From assembly GCF_000949455.1 (NCBI RefSeq), contig NZ_JXXK01000005.1, forward strand, positions 100,028-164,027: 64,000 nt of DNA, read 5' to 3'. The DNA comes from Ruthenibacterium lactatiformans. GTDB taxonomy: Bacteria > Bacillota > Clostridia > Oscillospirales > Ruminococcaceae. Positions within the stretch are counted from its first letter, which is position 1; each line of letters starts with the position of its first letter. This document shows, piece by piece, positions 42,688 to 52,098 of the stretch. Under the pieces are notes generated by a model. That model had not been told where the DNA came from, did not search any database, and was given only the letters and a program-made list of their open reading frames with translations. A program made the translations under genes and the position numbers.

Positions 42688-43965
42688 TCAGGCATATGCA
42701 CGGGAAACGGAAGCGTAAACAGCCTCAGAGGTATCCTCCCCTTCGATCCACCCGGTGTAGGACACGCGGACCGTATCGCCTTTTTTCAGCTCCTCCGGAA
42801 AAGACTTTCCCGGCACAGCTTCAAATTTCAGTGTCCGGCCGTCGGCGGCGGCCAGCGTCAGTGCGGTATCGCTCACGGCACGCACCGTACCGAGCACGGC
42901 GCTCTTATTGGCATCTTTCCGGGCCGTGACCTCCAGTGACAGAAGCTGTGCGGAACGGGTGGATTCCCCGCTGATGCAACCGGAATAAGTGACGCGCACA
43001 CCATCTCCCGGCTCCACTCCGCCCTGCTGCCCGGTGAGGGATTTCCCCGTGTAGAAGGCAAGCACACGTCCGTCCGCCGTACATACCCCGATGCTGCCCT
43101 GTTTGCTGTTCACGGAACACACCGTGCCCCGCACAGCCTGTGCATCCGCCAGCTTTTCCGCCTGCACACGCAGCAGCATGGCATGGGATGTATCCTCCGG
43201 CGCGGCGCTGCCCGAATAGCTCAGCACCGCGCGGCTTCCCGCGCGCAGGCCATCCGGCATATCCACCTCGGCGAAGCCCAGCGCGAAGATATAACGTTCC
43301 CCTGTATCTGCCAAAAAGGTGATCGTATCCGCCTTTTCATCCACGGCGCGGATACGTCCCGCCAGGGTGAACACATCTCCCTCCGATACGCGCGCTGTCA
43401 CACGGCTCACCACCGCGCCGTCCGGTGCGCCATCAAAATACACGCGCGCCCACATTCCCTCGCGTGGTTCGCCCTTCAGCGCACGTACGCTCCGGCCCGC
43501 CGCAAAGGTGTAGGTTTCACCGCCCGCCGTCCGAAGTGTGATGCTCTCTTCATCGAACGCCGTTACAACGCCGTCGGCCGTGCTCCCCATCGAAAGGGAG
43601 TCGGGCTGCGTTTCCTGCGCGGCCTCTATGCGCAGCAGCTTTACATTTCGGGCGTTGGTGTCCGTCAAAACGCCGTCGTACCAGATGCGCACATACTGGC
43701 CGGCCTGTACGCCGCCTTCTACCATGTCCTCGGCGCCGTCCATACGGAACACATACTCTCCGCCGCCTGCGGCACGGAGGATGAACTGTCCGTCCGAGGC
43801 GTCCAGTACCACGCCTTCTTCTTTTTTAGCTCCCTCGGGAAGCACCGTTCCCGCCTGAGGGTCCTGTATGGGTCGCCCTCCGCCGGACCCGGCGCATGCC
43901 TGCAGCCCCAACACCAGCATCAGGCACAGCGCTGCTGTCAGCACCGCTACACATCTTTTCTTCAT
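42688..43965 (-). CDS. Lipoprotein with five tandem beta-rich repeats
   Basis: 425 residues. Signal peptide ends in lipobox LQAC, so it should be anchored outside the cell membrane. After a linker come five repeats of about 65-75 residues, each starting G-x-V (GVVLDASDG, GVVTAFDEE, GRIRAVDEK, GTVCSVNSK, GTVRAVSDT) and each containing a G-D/Q-x-V-R-V-x-Y step near its end (GQYVRIWYDG, GDTVRVSYTG). The pattern resembles OB-like DUF5666 repeats. Function unknown; it may bind surface polymers or proteins. ATG 43965 is taken because the signal peptide begins there. Confidence 0.7.
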   Translation of the reverse strand: MKKRCVAVLTAALCLMLVLGLQACAGSGGGRPIQDPQAGTVLPEGAKKEEGVVLDASDGQFILRAAGGGEYVFRMDGAEDMVEGGVQAGQYVRIWYDGVLTDTNARNVKLLRIEAAQETQPDSLSMGSTADGVVTAFDEESITLRTAGGETYTFAAGRSVRALKGEPREGMWARVYFDGAPDGAVVSRVTARVSEGDVFTLAGRIRAVDEKADTITFLADTGERYIFALGFAEVDMPDGLRAGSRAVLSYSGSAAPEDTSHAMLLRVQAEKLADAQAVRGTVCSVNSKQGSIGVCTADGRVLAFYTGKSLTGQQGGVEPGDGVRVTYSGCISGESTRSAQLLSLEVTARKDANKSAVLGTVRAVSDTALTLAAADGRTLKFEAVPGKSFPEELKKGDTVRVSYTGWIEGEDTSEAVYASVSRAYA

Positions 43966-44205
43966 TGCTCTCAAACCCACATCTGCAACCCTTCCTGCCA
44001 AACCTCCACGGTCCGCGGCATACTTTATCAGTGTATGCAAAAACGGCACATGATATCCCGCCGCCGCAGTATCGCTGACATTGTCTTTCCATTATAGTAG
44101 ACGCGCCCGCATCCGGTTTCATTTCAAAAAAAATCTTAAAAATCTATGACAATCTTCCAAACACACCGGAACGGACCGTCGGAAGCATTTTTGCCGCGGC
44201 ACAAT

Positions 44206-44246
44206 AAAAAACGGCCATACGGATCGCTCCGCATGGCCGTTTTCCG
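44206..44246 (-). terminator. Terminator of the ispH-rpsA operon
   Basis: AAAACGGCCATGCGGA pairs with TCCGTATGGCCGTTTT around a 4-base loop. Confidence 0.9.
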
Positions 44247-44254
44247 GTTTTAAA

Positions 44255-46183
44255 TCACTCGGCGTCCTCGCCGTCCGCTTCGCTGCCGGAGAGCAGCGCC
44301 TTCATCGAAAGGCTGATGCGCTTTTTCTCGAAGTCCACATCGGTGAGTTTCACTTCCACTTCCTGGCCTACGCTCAGCACATCGGAGACCTTCTCAACAC
44401 GCTCGTTGGAAATCTCACTGATATGCACCAGGCCGTCGATGCCCGGCAGGATGCGCACAAATGCGCCGAACTTGGTGATGGACACCACGGGCGCCTTGAA
44501 CACGCTGCCGATGGGATATTCGGCCTTGAATTTCTCCCAGGGATTGTCCTCGGCTTTCTTATAGCCCAGAGACACTTTTTTGTTCTCGGTGTCAATATCC
44601 TTGACGTACACATCGATGGTATCGCCGACGCTCACGACCTCGGACGGATGCTTGATGCGGTTCCAGGACAGTTCGCTGATATGCACCAGGCCGTCCACGC
44701 CGCCGATATCCACGAACGCACCGTAGTTGGTCAGGCTCTTGACAACGCCCGTGTACTGCTTGCCGATCTCCACATTGGCCCAGAACTCCTCGCGCTTGGC
44801 GTCGTTCTCGGCGGCCAGGACCTCGCGGATGGAACCCACGATGTGGCGGCCTTCGCACTGCTTCATCTTCAGGCGGACATTCGTTTTCACCAGGGCGGTA
44901 TAATCCTCGCCATGGCGCAGCGTGGCCTGGGAGCGCGGCACGAACACGCGCACGTTATTCACCAGCACCACAACGCCGCCGGAGTTGGCCTCGGTGACGA
45001 AGCCCTCCAGGATCTCGCCGCTCTCGACAGCGGCGGCAACGGCCTCGCGGCCCTTGTTCTCATCCAGACGCTTTTTGGAAAGATAGACGACGCCTTCCTG
45101 GTCGTTTACCTTTGTTACGATGAGGTCGAGCTCGTCACCTTTCTTGACCAGATCCTCCGCTTTGGCGGACGGGTCATTGGTGAGTTCCTCGAGCTTGACG
45201 AAACCGGTCTGCTTCGTGCCGATATCCACCTGGATCTCGCTGGGGGAAACGCCGGTGACGATGCCCTTTACGACCTTTCCATTGTATACCGGCTTCAAGG
45301 AAGCGTCGATCATTTCCTCAAAGCTCAATTCCTCTTCACGAATTTCCTCGCTCATACTGCTCAGTACCTCCTCAATAATAGACGAGGGCGTGGATGCACC
45401 CGCCGTCACTCCCACCGTGCCTGCGCCGCGCCACCACGCGGGGTCCAGCTCCTGTGCTGTCTCCACGGCGGCGGCCTTTGTATGGCGCCCGGCAACGGAT
45501 ACGAGTTTCTGGGTGTTGGAGGACTGCCGCCCGCCGATGACGACCATCAGGTCGCATTGGCGCGCAAGGCACTCCGCCTCATGCTGCCTCGCCCATGTTG
45601 CATTACATATTGTATCAAATATGCTCGGATTTGTATATACTTTTTTGAGAAACTCTACGCATTCTTGCCACTTTTTCACCTCAAAAGTGGTTTGAGCTAC
45701 CACAAAAATCCCATTTTTGGTATTTTCTGGTGTTAAAAGTACTTTCAATTCCTCCAAATCGGCAAAAACAAATACACTGCCCCGTGTGTGTCCAACGATG
45801 CCCTGCACCTCGGGATGGTTTTTGTCGCCTGCGACCAGCAGGGTTTTGCCCTCCTCACCCGCCCTGCGGGCCAGGCGGTGGATTTTGGCCACAAAGGGGC
45901 AGGTGGCGTCATGCACCACAAGGCCCCGGGCCCCAAGCGCATCGTACACGCACTGCGGCACGCCGTGGCTGCGCACCACCACCTCGTAGCCGTCGGGCAC
46001 CTGTTCGGGTGTATCCACGATAACGGCGCCCCGGGCCGCAAGGTCCGCCACGCATTGAGGATTATGGATGAGCGGCCCCAGCGTAGCCACCCGCACGCCC
46101 TGCTCCAGCAGGCCGTAGGTGAGCTTTACCGCACGGTCCACTCCGAAGCAGAAGCCCGCCGTCTTTGCCTTAATGATCTTCAT
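44255..46183 (-). CDS. ispH-rpsA: Fused IspH reductase and ribosomal protein S1
   Basis: 642 residues. Residues 1 to about 285 are HMBPP reductase, the last step of the MEP isoprenoid path, with its three 4Fe-4S ligands in AGFCFGV, DATCPFV and DTICNATW. About 310-635 hold four S1 RNA-binding repeats (VKGIVTGVSPSEIQVDIG, EGFVTEANSGGVVVLVN, YTGVVKSLTNYGAFVDIG, FKAPVVSITKFGAFVRI). This fusion is known in Clostridia. S1 here likely assists mRNA binding, and the link may couple translation to the iron-sulfur or isoprenoid state (inference). Last gene of baiN-cmk-plsC-ispH/rpsA. Confidence 0.95.
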   Translation of the reverse strand: MKIIKAKTAGFCFGVDRAVKLTYGLLEQGVRVATLGPLIHNPQCVADLAARGAVIVDTPEQVPDGYEVVVRSHGVPQCVYDALGARGLVVHDATCPFVAKIHRLARRAGEEGKTLLVAGDKNHPEVQGIVGHTRGSVFVFADLEELKVLLTPENTKNGIFVVAQTTFEVKKWQECVEFLKKVYTNPSIFDTICNATWARQHEAECLARQCDLMVVIGGRQSSNTQKLVSVAGRHTKAAAVETAQELDPAWWRGAGTVGVTAGASTPSSIIEEVLSSMSEEIREEELSFEEMIDASLKPVYNGKVVKGIVTGVSPSEIQVDIGTKQTGFVKLEELTNDPSAKAEDLVKKGDELDLIVTKVNDQEGVVYLSKKRLDENKGREAVAAAVESGEILEGFVTEANSGGVVVLVNNVRVFVPRSQATLRHGEDYTALVKTNVRLKMKQCEGRHIVGSIREVLAAENDAKREEFWANVEIGKQYTGVVKSLTNYGAFVDIGGVDGLVHISELSWNRIKHPSEVVSVGDTIDVYVKDIDTENKKVSLGYKKAEDNPWEKFKAEYPIGSVFKAPVVSITKFGAFVRILPGIDGLVHISEISNERVEKVSDVLSVGQEVEVKLTDVDFEKKRISLSMKALLSGSEADGEDAE

Positions 46184-46239
46184 ATCACAGCTCCTTGGGA
46201 AAAGGGCGCCGCAGGCAGCGCACTTTCTCTTTTACACTT

Positions 46240-46860
46240 TTATAAGTATTGCCGGTTTTCCTCCAGCAGCTTTTCCAGCTCTTCCGCCAGCAACGCCTTG
46301 CATTCGCGCAGGCGGGCGGCGCTGCGCGGCTCGCCCAGCTTCAATTTTTCCGCAGGGATCGGCTTGCCGAACACTACGGTGCAGCGGCCGAACACCCGCA
46401 TTTTTCCGCCTTTGTAGATGATACGGCAGGGGATCATATCCACGCCCGCTTCGGCCGCAATAACAAATGCTCCGCTTTTCAGCTTACCCAGGTTGCCGTC
46501 CTTGGTACGCGTGCCCTCGGGGAAGACCAGCGCCCCGCGTCCCTCACGCACCTCGCGCACAGTGTTTTCCACCACTGTGGTGTCGCCCTTTCCCCGGCGC
46601 ACACAAACGACGCCCACGTGCCGCCAGGCCCAGTTCAGCAGGCGGCTGATCTCGAACAGCTCTTCTTTGGCCATGATGACCATGGGCCTGCCCCAAAACC
46701 GGGCAATAACGACGAATACAGGGTCGATGGCGGAGATGTGGTTGGGCGCGATGACGAAGCCCCTGTCATGGATGAGGTTCTCCCTTCCGATGACCCTGAT
46801 CCGGAACGCGATGTGCCACACCAGCCACGCCAACGGCACGATGATCCAGTAAAACCACAT
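46240..46860 (-). CDS. plsC: 1-acyl-sn-glycerol-3-phosphate acyltransferase
   Basis: 206 residues, membrane-associated. Acyltransferase motifs NHISAIDP (catalytic His and Asp), FPEGTRTKDGN and IPCRI are complete. It makes phosphatidic acid from lysophosphatidate in the membrane. It starts 2 bases after cmk, an arrangement typical of Clostridia. Confidence 0.93.
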   Translation of the reverse strand: MWFYWIIVPLAWLVWHIAFRIRVIGRENLIHDRGFVIAPNHISAIDPVFVVIARFWGRPMVIMAKEELFEISRLLNWAWRHVGVVCVRRGKGDTTVVENTVREVREGRGALVFPEGTRTKDGNLGKLKSGAFVIAAEAGVDMIPCRIIYKGGKMRVFGRCTVVFGKPIPAEKLKLGEPRSAARLRECKALLAEELEKLLEENRQYL

Positions 46861-46862
46861 CG

Positions 46863-47537
46863 TTACCCCTCCTGCCCCAGACGCGCGCGGATGGTGGACA
46901 GCAGCAGCGCGAACGCATCGTCGAAGGTAAAGCCCGTGGTGTCCACGGTAACGGCATCCGCAGCGGGGCGCAGCGGCGCGGCGGCACGGTGGGTGTCGTT
47001 ATAGTCCCGCCGTTCCACATCCGCCAGCACCTGCTCGTAGCTCACCCATTCCCCGCGGGCAATCAATTCATCGTAGCGGCGCCGGGCGCGGTCTCCCGCG
47101 CTGGCCGTCAGAAATATCTTCACCTGCGCACCGGGCAGCACCACAGTACCGATGTCGCGCCCATCCATAAGCACATTGTTATCCTTTGCCAATGCACGCT
47201 GGGCGTCCAGCAGGAACGCGCGCACCGACGGGTGTGCCGAAACATGGGATGCAGCCATGGACACCTCCTCGGTGCGGATGAGGCCGGAAACGTCCTCCCC
47301 GTTCAAAAACATATGCTGCACACCGTCCACATAGCGCATCTCCAGCCGGATGCCCGGCAGGAGCGCCGCCACGGCATCCTCATCCTCGGTGTCTGCGCCG
47401 CTGCGCAGCACATGCAGCCCGATGGTACGGTACATGGCGCCGGTATCGACATAAATGTAGCCAAGCTCCGCGGCAAGCCGCCGCGACAGACTGGATTTGC
47501 CCGCACCGGACGGGCCGTCGATGGCAATGGAAATCAT
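46863..47537 (-). CDS. cmk: (d)CMP kinase
   Basis: 224 residues. Phosphorylates CMP and dCMP for nucleotide recycling. P-loop GPSGAGKSS, LGYIYVDTGAMYR, DGRDIGTVVLPGAQVK and a lid with several Arg (GDRARRRYDEL) are as in the family. Downstream of baiN by 76 bases and tightly joined to plsC. Confidence 0.95.
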   Translation of the reverse strand: MISIAIDGPSGAGKSSLSRRLAAELGYIYVDTGAMYRTIGLHVLRSGADTEDEDAVAALLPGIRLEMRYVDGVQHMFLNGEDVSGLIRTEEVSMAASHVSAHPSVRAFLLDAQRALAKDNNVLMDGRDIGTVVLPGAQVKIFLTASAGDRARRRYDELIARGEWVSYEQVLADVERRDYNDTHRAAAPLRPAADAVTVDTTGFTFDDAFALLLSTIRARLGQEG

Positions 47538-47613
47538 ATTTTTCTCCTCTTCCCCCCCAGGACGCTCCGCACTGCGGCATGCGCCCGGTCATGATTGACA
47601 GCCGTCCGGCCGA

Positions 47614-48831
47614 TTACAGATGGCTTGCCGCCGCATATGCTGTGGCGAACGCGATTCCCAGGTTGTAGCCGCCCGTGTACGCGTCCACATCCAGCACCTC
47701 GCCCGCGAAATACAGCCCCGGACACAGCTTGCTCTGCATTGTTTTGGGGTCCACTTCCTTTACGCTGACGCCGCCGCTGGTAACGACGGCATGGGCAAGG
47801 TCGCCCTTTCCGGCCAGCTCGACCGGGAAGGCTTTCAGCAGCTCCACCAGGCGCCGGCGCTCCTCCCGAGTGATCTGGTTCACCTTGCGCTGCGGGTCCA
47901 TGCCCCACACGTCCAGCATCACAGGCTGCATGGAGGCCGGAAGCAGCTTCACAAGGCAGTTCGCAGCCTCCCGGTTCGCAAGAAGCGCAAAGTCCTCGGA
48001 GACGCGCTTATAAAGCTTTTCCGGCGGCAGCGCAGGCTTGAGGTCAATACAGACGCGGTAGCCGTATTTTTTCATATCCCGGATGTGTGCGCTGGCGGAA
48101 AGCACCAGCGGCCCGGACATGCCGAAATGCGTGAACAGCATCTCACCCTGCTCGCAAAACAGCGCCTTTTTTCCTTCGTACAGTGTGAGCGCCACATTTT
48201 TAAGGGAAAGACCCATCATACGCCTGCACACCCCTCCGCGCTCCACCAGGGAAACAAGGCTCGGCTCCGGCGGCACTACGGTGTGGCCCGCCTGCCGTGC
48301 GAAACGGTAGCCGTCGCCCGTGGAGCCCGTCACCGGATAAGACACGCCGCCCGTTGCCACGAGCACGGCCCCGGCACGCAGCGCTTCGCCGCTCTGCAGG
48401 CGCACGCCCGTGCAGCGACCGTTCTCCAACATCAGCTCCCGTGCGCCCTCGTACCGCAGACGCGCACCCTTCGCCCAGCGCAGCAGAGCGTCCAGCACGT
48501 CCTGCGCGCGGTCGCTCTGAGGAAATACCCGCCGCCCCCGCTCCGTTTTAAGCGGCACGCCCAGCCCTTTTTCCAGCAGCTCCATCACGAAAGCGGGCGG
48601 GCAGGCGTTGAGCGCCGAATACAAAAAACGCGGATTGCGGCGCACATTTTTCAAAAACTCATCCGGACCGCAGTTGTTGGTGACATTGCACCGCCCCTTG
48701 CCTGTAATGAGCAGCTTTTTGCCCGGCGCGTCCATATGCTCCAGAACCGTGACGCGTTTGCCCGCGTGCACGGCAGCGCCGGCGGCAAACAGCCCGGCCG
48801 CGCCTGCTCCGATGATGATACAATCCTCCAT
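47614..48831 (-). CDS. FAD-dependent oxidoreductase of the BaiN/RdsA type
   Basis: 405 residues. FAD loop IIGAGAAGLFAA, then KLLITGKGRCNVTNN, the family fingerprint, and the C-terminal GLYFAGEVLDVDAYTGGYN. Named for a Clostridium protein proposed in bile-acid metabolism, but most members, found before cmk in Clostridia, have no proven substrate. Leader of about 300 bases with the structured repeat and a terminator-like hairpin. Confidence 0.85.
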   Translation of the reverse strand: MEDCIIIGAGAAGLFAAGAAVHAGKRVTVLEHMDAPGKKLLITGKGRCNVTNNCGPDEFLKNVRRNPRFLYSALNACPPAFVMELLEKGLGVPLKTERGRRVFPQSDRAQDVLDALLRWAKGARLRYEGARELMLENGRCTGVRLQSGEALRAGAVLVATGGVSYPVTGSTGDGYRFARQAGHTVVPPEPSLVSLVERGGVCRRMMGLSLKNVALTLYEGKKALFCEQGEMLFTHFGMSGPLVLSASAHIRDMKKYGYRVCIDLKPALPPEKLYKRVSEDFALLANREAANCLVKLLPASMQPVMLDVWGMDPQRKVNQITREERRRLVELLKAFPVELAGKGDLAHAVVTSGGVSVKEVDPKTMQSKLCPGLYFAGEVLDVDAYTGGYNLGIAFATAYAAASHL

Positions 48832-48918
48832 GGCTTATCCTTCCCGCACGACGACAGTCCGCCGCGCGACCTTTTCGGCATCTTTTGCATCAGGGAAGCC
48901 GTCCGGGACGGCCTCAGC

Positions 48919-48956
48919 AAAAACGCGGCGGAGTTTTGTCCCCGAAGCCGCGTTTG
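48919..48956 (-). terminator. Terminator-like hairpin in the BaiN-operon leader
   Basis: Minus strand AAACGCGGC pairs with GCCGCGTTTTT around about 20 bases. It lies about 88 bases before the BaiN start with no gene upstream on that strand, so it may be an attenuator. Confidence 0.55.
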
Positions 48957-49059
48957 AGAAAAGCGCAAGCACGGCAGACCAAAATATCCGCGAAATGTGC
49001 AGCCGCCCGGACCGGACCGCGCATCAAACGCCCGCCACGCTTTTGGCTGGCGGGGAACT

Positions 49060-49161
49060 GCCGCGGTTTTCCGCGATGCAATATTTCAGGCCCATGCGCA
49101 AAAGCGCATCAGCGCACGAAGTGCGCGCAGCCGCGCAAGCGGCGGGTTTGAGGTTATTATA
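49060..49161. repeat. Structured intergenic element, copy 2 (four-way junction)
   Basis: TCAGGCCC (49086-49093) pairs with GGGTTTGA (49144-49151), using G-U pairs on the plus sense. Inside are ATGCGC/GCGCAT, GCGCAC/GTGCGC (loop GAA) and GCCGC/GCGGC (loop GCAA). The second hairpin has different bases but the same pairing as copy 1. On the minus strand TTGTTG-17-TATAAT (49184-49156) abuts it. Confidence 0.65.
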
Positions 49162-49309
49162 CCATCAATCCCCTTGTGCAACAACCGTTTTCCCTCAGCT
49201 CCCGCGGCAGCCGGCCGCCATATGCCAGACATTATTATAACGGCCCGTGCAGAAATACTCAACCTCTCATGCTTATTTCACCCTTCAGCACGCACATGTG
49301 CCGCCCGTG

Positions 49310-49339
49310 TTGCGCACGCAGTACTTATAGTGATATAAT
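49310..49339 (+). promoter_or_regulatory. Promoter candidate for the GT-C/UbiA/HAD locus
   Basis: TTGCGC, 18-base spacer, TATAAT, 96 bases before the ATG at 49435. Confidence 0.5.
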
Positions 49340-49434
49340 AATATACAATTGTGGCCATAGCCGTGTGCGGTACATCTGCACGGCTGCCAAGCAAACGGCG
49401 CCCGGCCCCGGCGCGCCGCAAAAGGAGACAAGCC

Positions 49435-51138
49435 ATGTCGAAACTGAAAAAGCTGCTGCCGAAGCGGGATCTGCGCGCACGGTGGCTGTGGGTACTGGCG
49501 CTGGCCCTCACTGCCGTCAAGCTGGGCCTGTGCAGCTTCCAGCTCATCGTCGCCTCGCCGGATCTTTCCCCCATCGACGACACGCTGATGTTCAACCTTG
49601 CCAAGAGCATCTCCGCCGGGAACTGGCTGGGAGAATACGATTGGCTCACGTTGGGCAAGCATTCGTTTTATGCGCTCTGGCTGGCGTTTTTGAACCTGCT
49701 GCACGTCAACATCGTCGTAGGCGGTCAGGCGTTGTTCGCGGTGAGCTGCCTGGTGCTGCTGGCGGCGCTGAAGCCCGTGATGCGCACAAACTGGGGACGG
49801 CTGTTCGTATTCGCCGTCACGCTGTATACCCCGGCCTCCTGGGCGGAAAATACGCTGCGCGTCTACCGCGACAATATCTATCCCTCCCTGGTGCTGCTGG
49901 CGCTGGCAGGACTATTGGGCGCATTCACGCGCTTTCGGGAAAAACCGCTGCGCGCGCTGCCTTATTATGTTGCCGCCGGCCTTTCCCTTGCGGCGGCCTG
50001 GCTGTGCCACGAGGACAACGCGCTGCTGCTGCCGTTCGTTCTGTGCGCGGCGGCGGTTTATCTTGCTTATCTGTTTCTGGACAAAAGCATTGCGCACAAA
50101 AAGAGCCGCCTGGCGCTGCTGCTGGTACCATTAGCGCTGTGGGGCGGCGGCATCGCGGCCTGGTGCGGCATGAACTACAAGTATTATGGCCGTTTTATCA
50201 TCAGCGATTTCACTTCCAGCGAATTCAATGACGCTATGGGTGCGCTGTCCCGCGCGTATCCGGATGACCAGAAGCGCTACGAGCTCGTCCCTTTGTCCAC
50301 ACGCCTTGCATTGTATGAAGTATCCCCCACCTTCGCCAAACTTCAGGATGTGCTGGAGACGCCCGAGATGTACAACGGCTACGGCGACCCGGAAACAGGC
50401 GAGCTGAATTCCGGCGGCATCCATTGGGTGCTGCGCAAGGCTGCCTGGACGGCCGGTTACTACGACACAGCCCAGGACGCAGAAAACTTCTGGCGCGCGG
50501 TGGCCGACGAGATAAACGCCGCCTGTGATGCAGGGCTTGTCCCCGCCGGGCGCAGACACAGCGGTGTGTTTTCTCCGATCAAGGCGGAATATGTCGCCCC
50601 TACCATCGGTAAATTTTTTGACGAGGTCAAGGTGTTCGTTCTCTTCGAGCAGACCGAACCGACCCAGATACTTTCCATCGCCCGGCCCGACCAAACTGAA
50701 GAATGGGAGAGTTATCTGCACTGCCAGAGCACCATCGCCGCACAGGCCAACACCGATCTGCCCTACTTTGCGCCTCTCAATCAAATTGCCTACAAGCTGC
50801 TGAATCTTGTAACCTGGGTGCAGCGCATCCTGCTTTGGCCCATGCTGCTGCTCACCGTGCTGTGGCTTGTGTGGTATGCGCCCGCTTGCGTACGCGGACT
50901 GAAAAAAAAGCAGCCGCCTGCGGACCTTGCGGGCAGCGTGCTGATGCTGGGCTTCTTCCTCACCGGGCTTCTGCGCATGGCTGCTATTGCCTATCTCATG
51001 GCCGTGACGCTTTCATTCGACATCTATCTGATGTACCTCTCGGCAGCCTGTGCGCCCATGCTGGCGTTTCTGGCTTACGGCACGGCCAAATGGTTCGAGG
51101 GGCACGCCTTGTCCGCTTCCCCGTACAGCCTTAAATAA
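49435..51138 (+). CDS. GT-C type membrane glycosyltransferase-like protein
   Basis: 567 residues, about ten membrane segments with one large outside loop (about 255-440). The first loop carries SPIDDTLMFN, the acidic pair expected at the active site of GT-C (PMT/ArnT-like) transferases that use polyprenyl-phosphate sugars. Donor and acceptor are unknown, but the next two genes could make a polyprenyl-phosphate pentose. AAAGGAG precedes ATG 49435. First gene of a three-gene plus-strand set. Confidence 0.7.
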   Translation: MSKLKKLLPKRDLRARWLWVLALALTAVKLGLCSFQLIVASPDLSPIDDTLMFNLAKSISAGNWLGEYDWLTLGKHSFYALWLAFLNLLHVNIVVGGQALFAVSCLVLLAALKPVMRTNWGRLFVFAVTLYTPASWAENTLRVYRDNIYPSLVLLALAGLLGAFTRFREKPLRALPYYVAAGLSLAAAWLCHEDNALLLPFVLCAAAVYLAYLFLDKSIAHKKSRLALLLVPLALWGGGIAAWCGMNYKYYGRFIISDFTSSEFNDAMGALSRAYPDDQKRYELVPLSTRLALYEVSPTFAKLQDVLETPEMYNGYGDPETGELNSGGIHWVLRKAAWTAGYYDTAQDAENFWRAVADEINAACDAGLVPAGRRHSGVFSPIKAEYVAPTIGKFFDEVKVFVLFEQTEPTQILSIARPDQTEEWESYLHCQSTIAAQANTDLPYFAPLNQIAYKLLNLVTWVQRILLWPMLLLTVLWLVWYAPACVRGLKKKQPPADLAGSVLMLGFFLTGLLRMAAIAYLMAVTLSFDIYLMYLSAACAPMLAFLAYGTAKWFEGHALSASPYSLK

Positions 51139-51156
51139 GAAAGGACGTTCTTCAAC

Positions 51157-52086
51157 ATGAAAGACTATATCAAGATCGCCCGTCCGGACCACTGGATCAA
51201 AAACCTGTTCATCTTCCCCGGCACGCTGTTCGCGCTGCTGCTGGTAGGCTGGAAGGGCTCCTACGGCGGCCTGGCCGGTATCGCGCTGGTCAGTTTCTTC
51301 TGCACCTGCATGATCGCCTCGGCCAACTATGTCATCAACGAATGGCTGGACGCCCGGTTCGACAAGTACCATCCCACCAAGAAAAAACGCCCCGTGGTGC
51401 AGAACACTATGAGCGGAAAAATCGTTGCCGCGGAATATGCGGTGCTGGCCGCGGTTGGGCTTGGCGCTTCGCTGCTGGTGAACATCCCGTTCTTTGTATG
51501 CGAGCTGTGGTTGCTGGTGATGGGTGTTCTGTACAATGTCAAGCCCTTCCGCACCAAGGATATCGCGTATCTGGACGTACTGTCGGAGTCCATCAACAAT
51601 GCCATCCGCCTGCTGCTGGGCTGGTTTTTCGTAACGGCGGACTATCTGCCGCCGGTCACCATCGTGCTGGGCTACTGGCTGGGCGGCGCGTTTCTCATGG
51701 CCATCAAGCGCTATGCCGAATACCGTATGATCGGTGACAAAAGCACCGCCGCGCTGTACCGCAAATCCTTCGGCCAGTACACCGAACAATCTCTCCTGAT
51801 CTCCGCGTTCTTCTACGCCATGTGCTCGCTGTTTCTGTGCGGTATCTTCATCATCAAATACAAGATCGAGCTGTTGCTGGTGGTCCCCTTCCTGTGCGGG
51901 CTGTTCTGTTTTTACTTTCATCTTGCCTTCAAAAAGGATTCCGCCGTGCAGAAGCCGGAGAAGCTTTACCGGGAGAAAGGGCTGCTGATGTACATGATCA
52001 TACTGGCCGCCGTATTCATTCTGGCGCTGTTCATCAAGATCCCGGCGCTGGAGGTCTTTCTCGACTCCAAGATCATCGGCTTGTAA
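51157..52086 (+). CDS. UbiA-family polyprenyl-phosphate phosphoribosyltransferase-like protein
   Basis: 309 residues, about eight membrane segments. The first Mg-binding motif is NEWLDARFD (NX3DX3D); the second region reads KRYAEYRMIGDK. RPDHWIKNLFIF at the start and PTKKKRPV match the branch containing decaprenyl-phosphate phosphoribosyltransferase (mycobacterial Rv3806c), which joins PRPP to a polyprenyl phosphate. A plain prenyltransferase role is the alternative. 18 bases after the GT-C gene. Confidence 0.75.
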   Translation: MKDYIKIARPDHWIKNLFIFPGTLFALLLVGWKGSYGGLAGIALVSFFCTCMIASANYVINEWLDARFDKYHPTKKKRPVVQNTMSGKIVAAEYAVLAAVGLGASLLVNIPFFVCELWLLVMGVLYNVKPFRTKDIAYLDVLSESINNAIRLLLGWFFVTADYLPPVTIVLGYWLGGAFLMAIKRYAEYRMIGDKSTAALYRKSFGQYTEQSLLISAFFYAMCSLFLCGIFIIKYKIELLLVVPFLCGLFCFYFHLAFKKDSAVQKPEKLYREKGLLMYMIILAAVFILALFIKIPALEVFLDSKIIGL

Positions 52087-52098
52087 TGGTGCGCCGCC

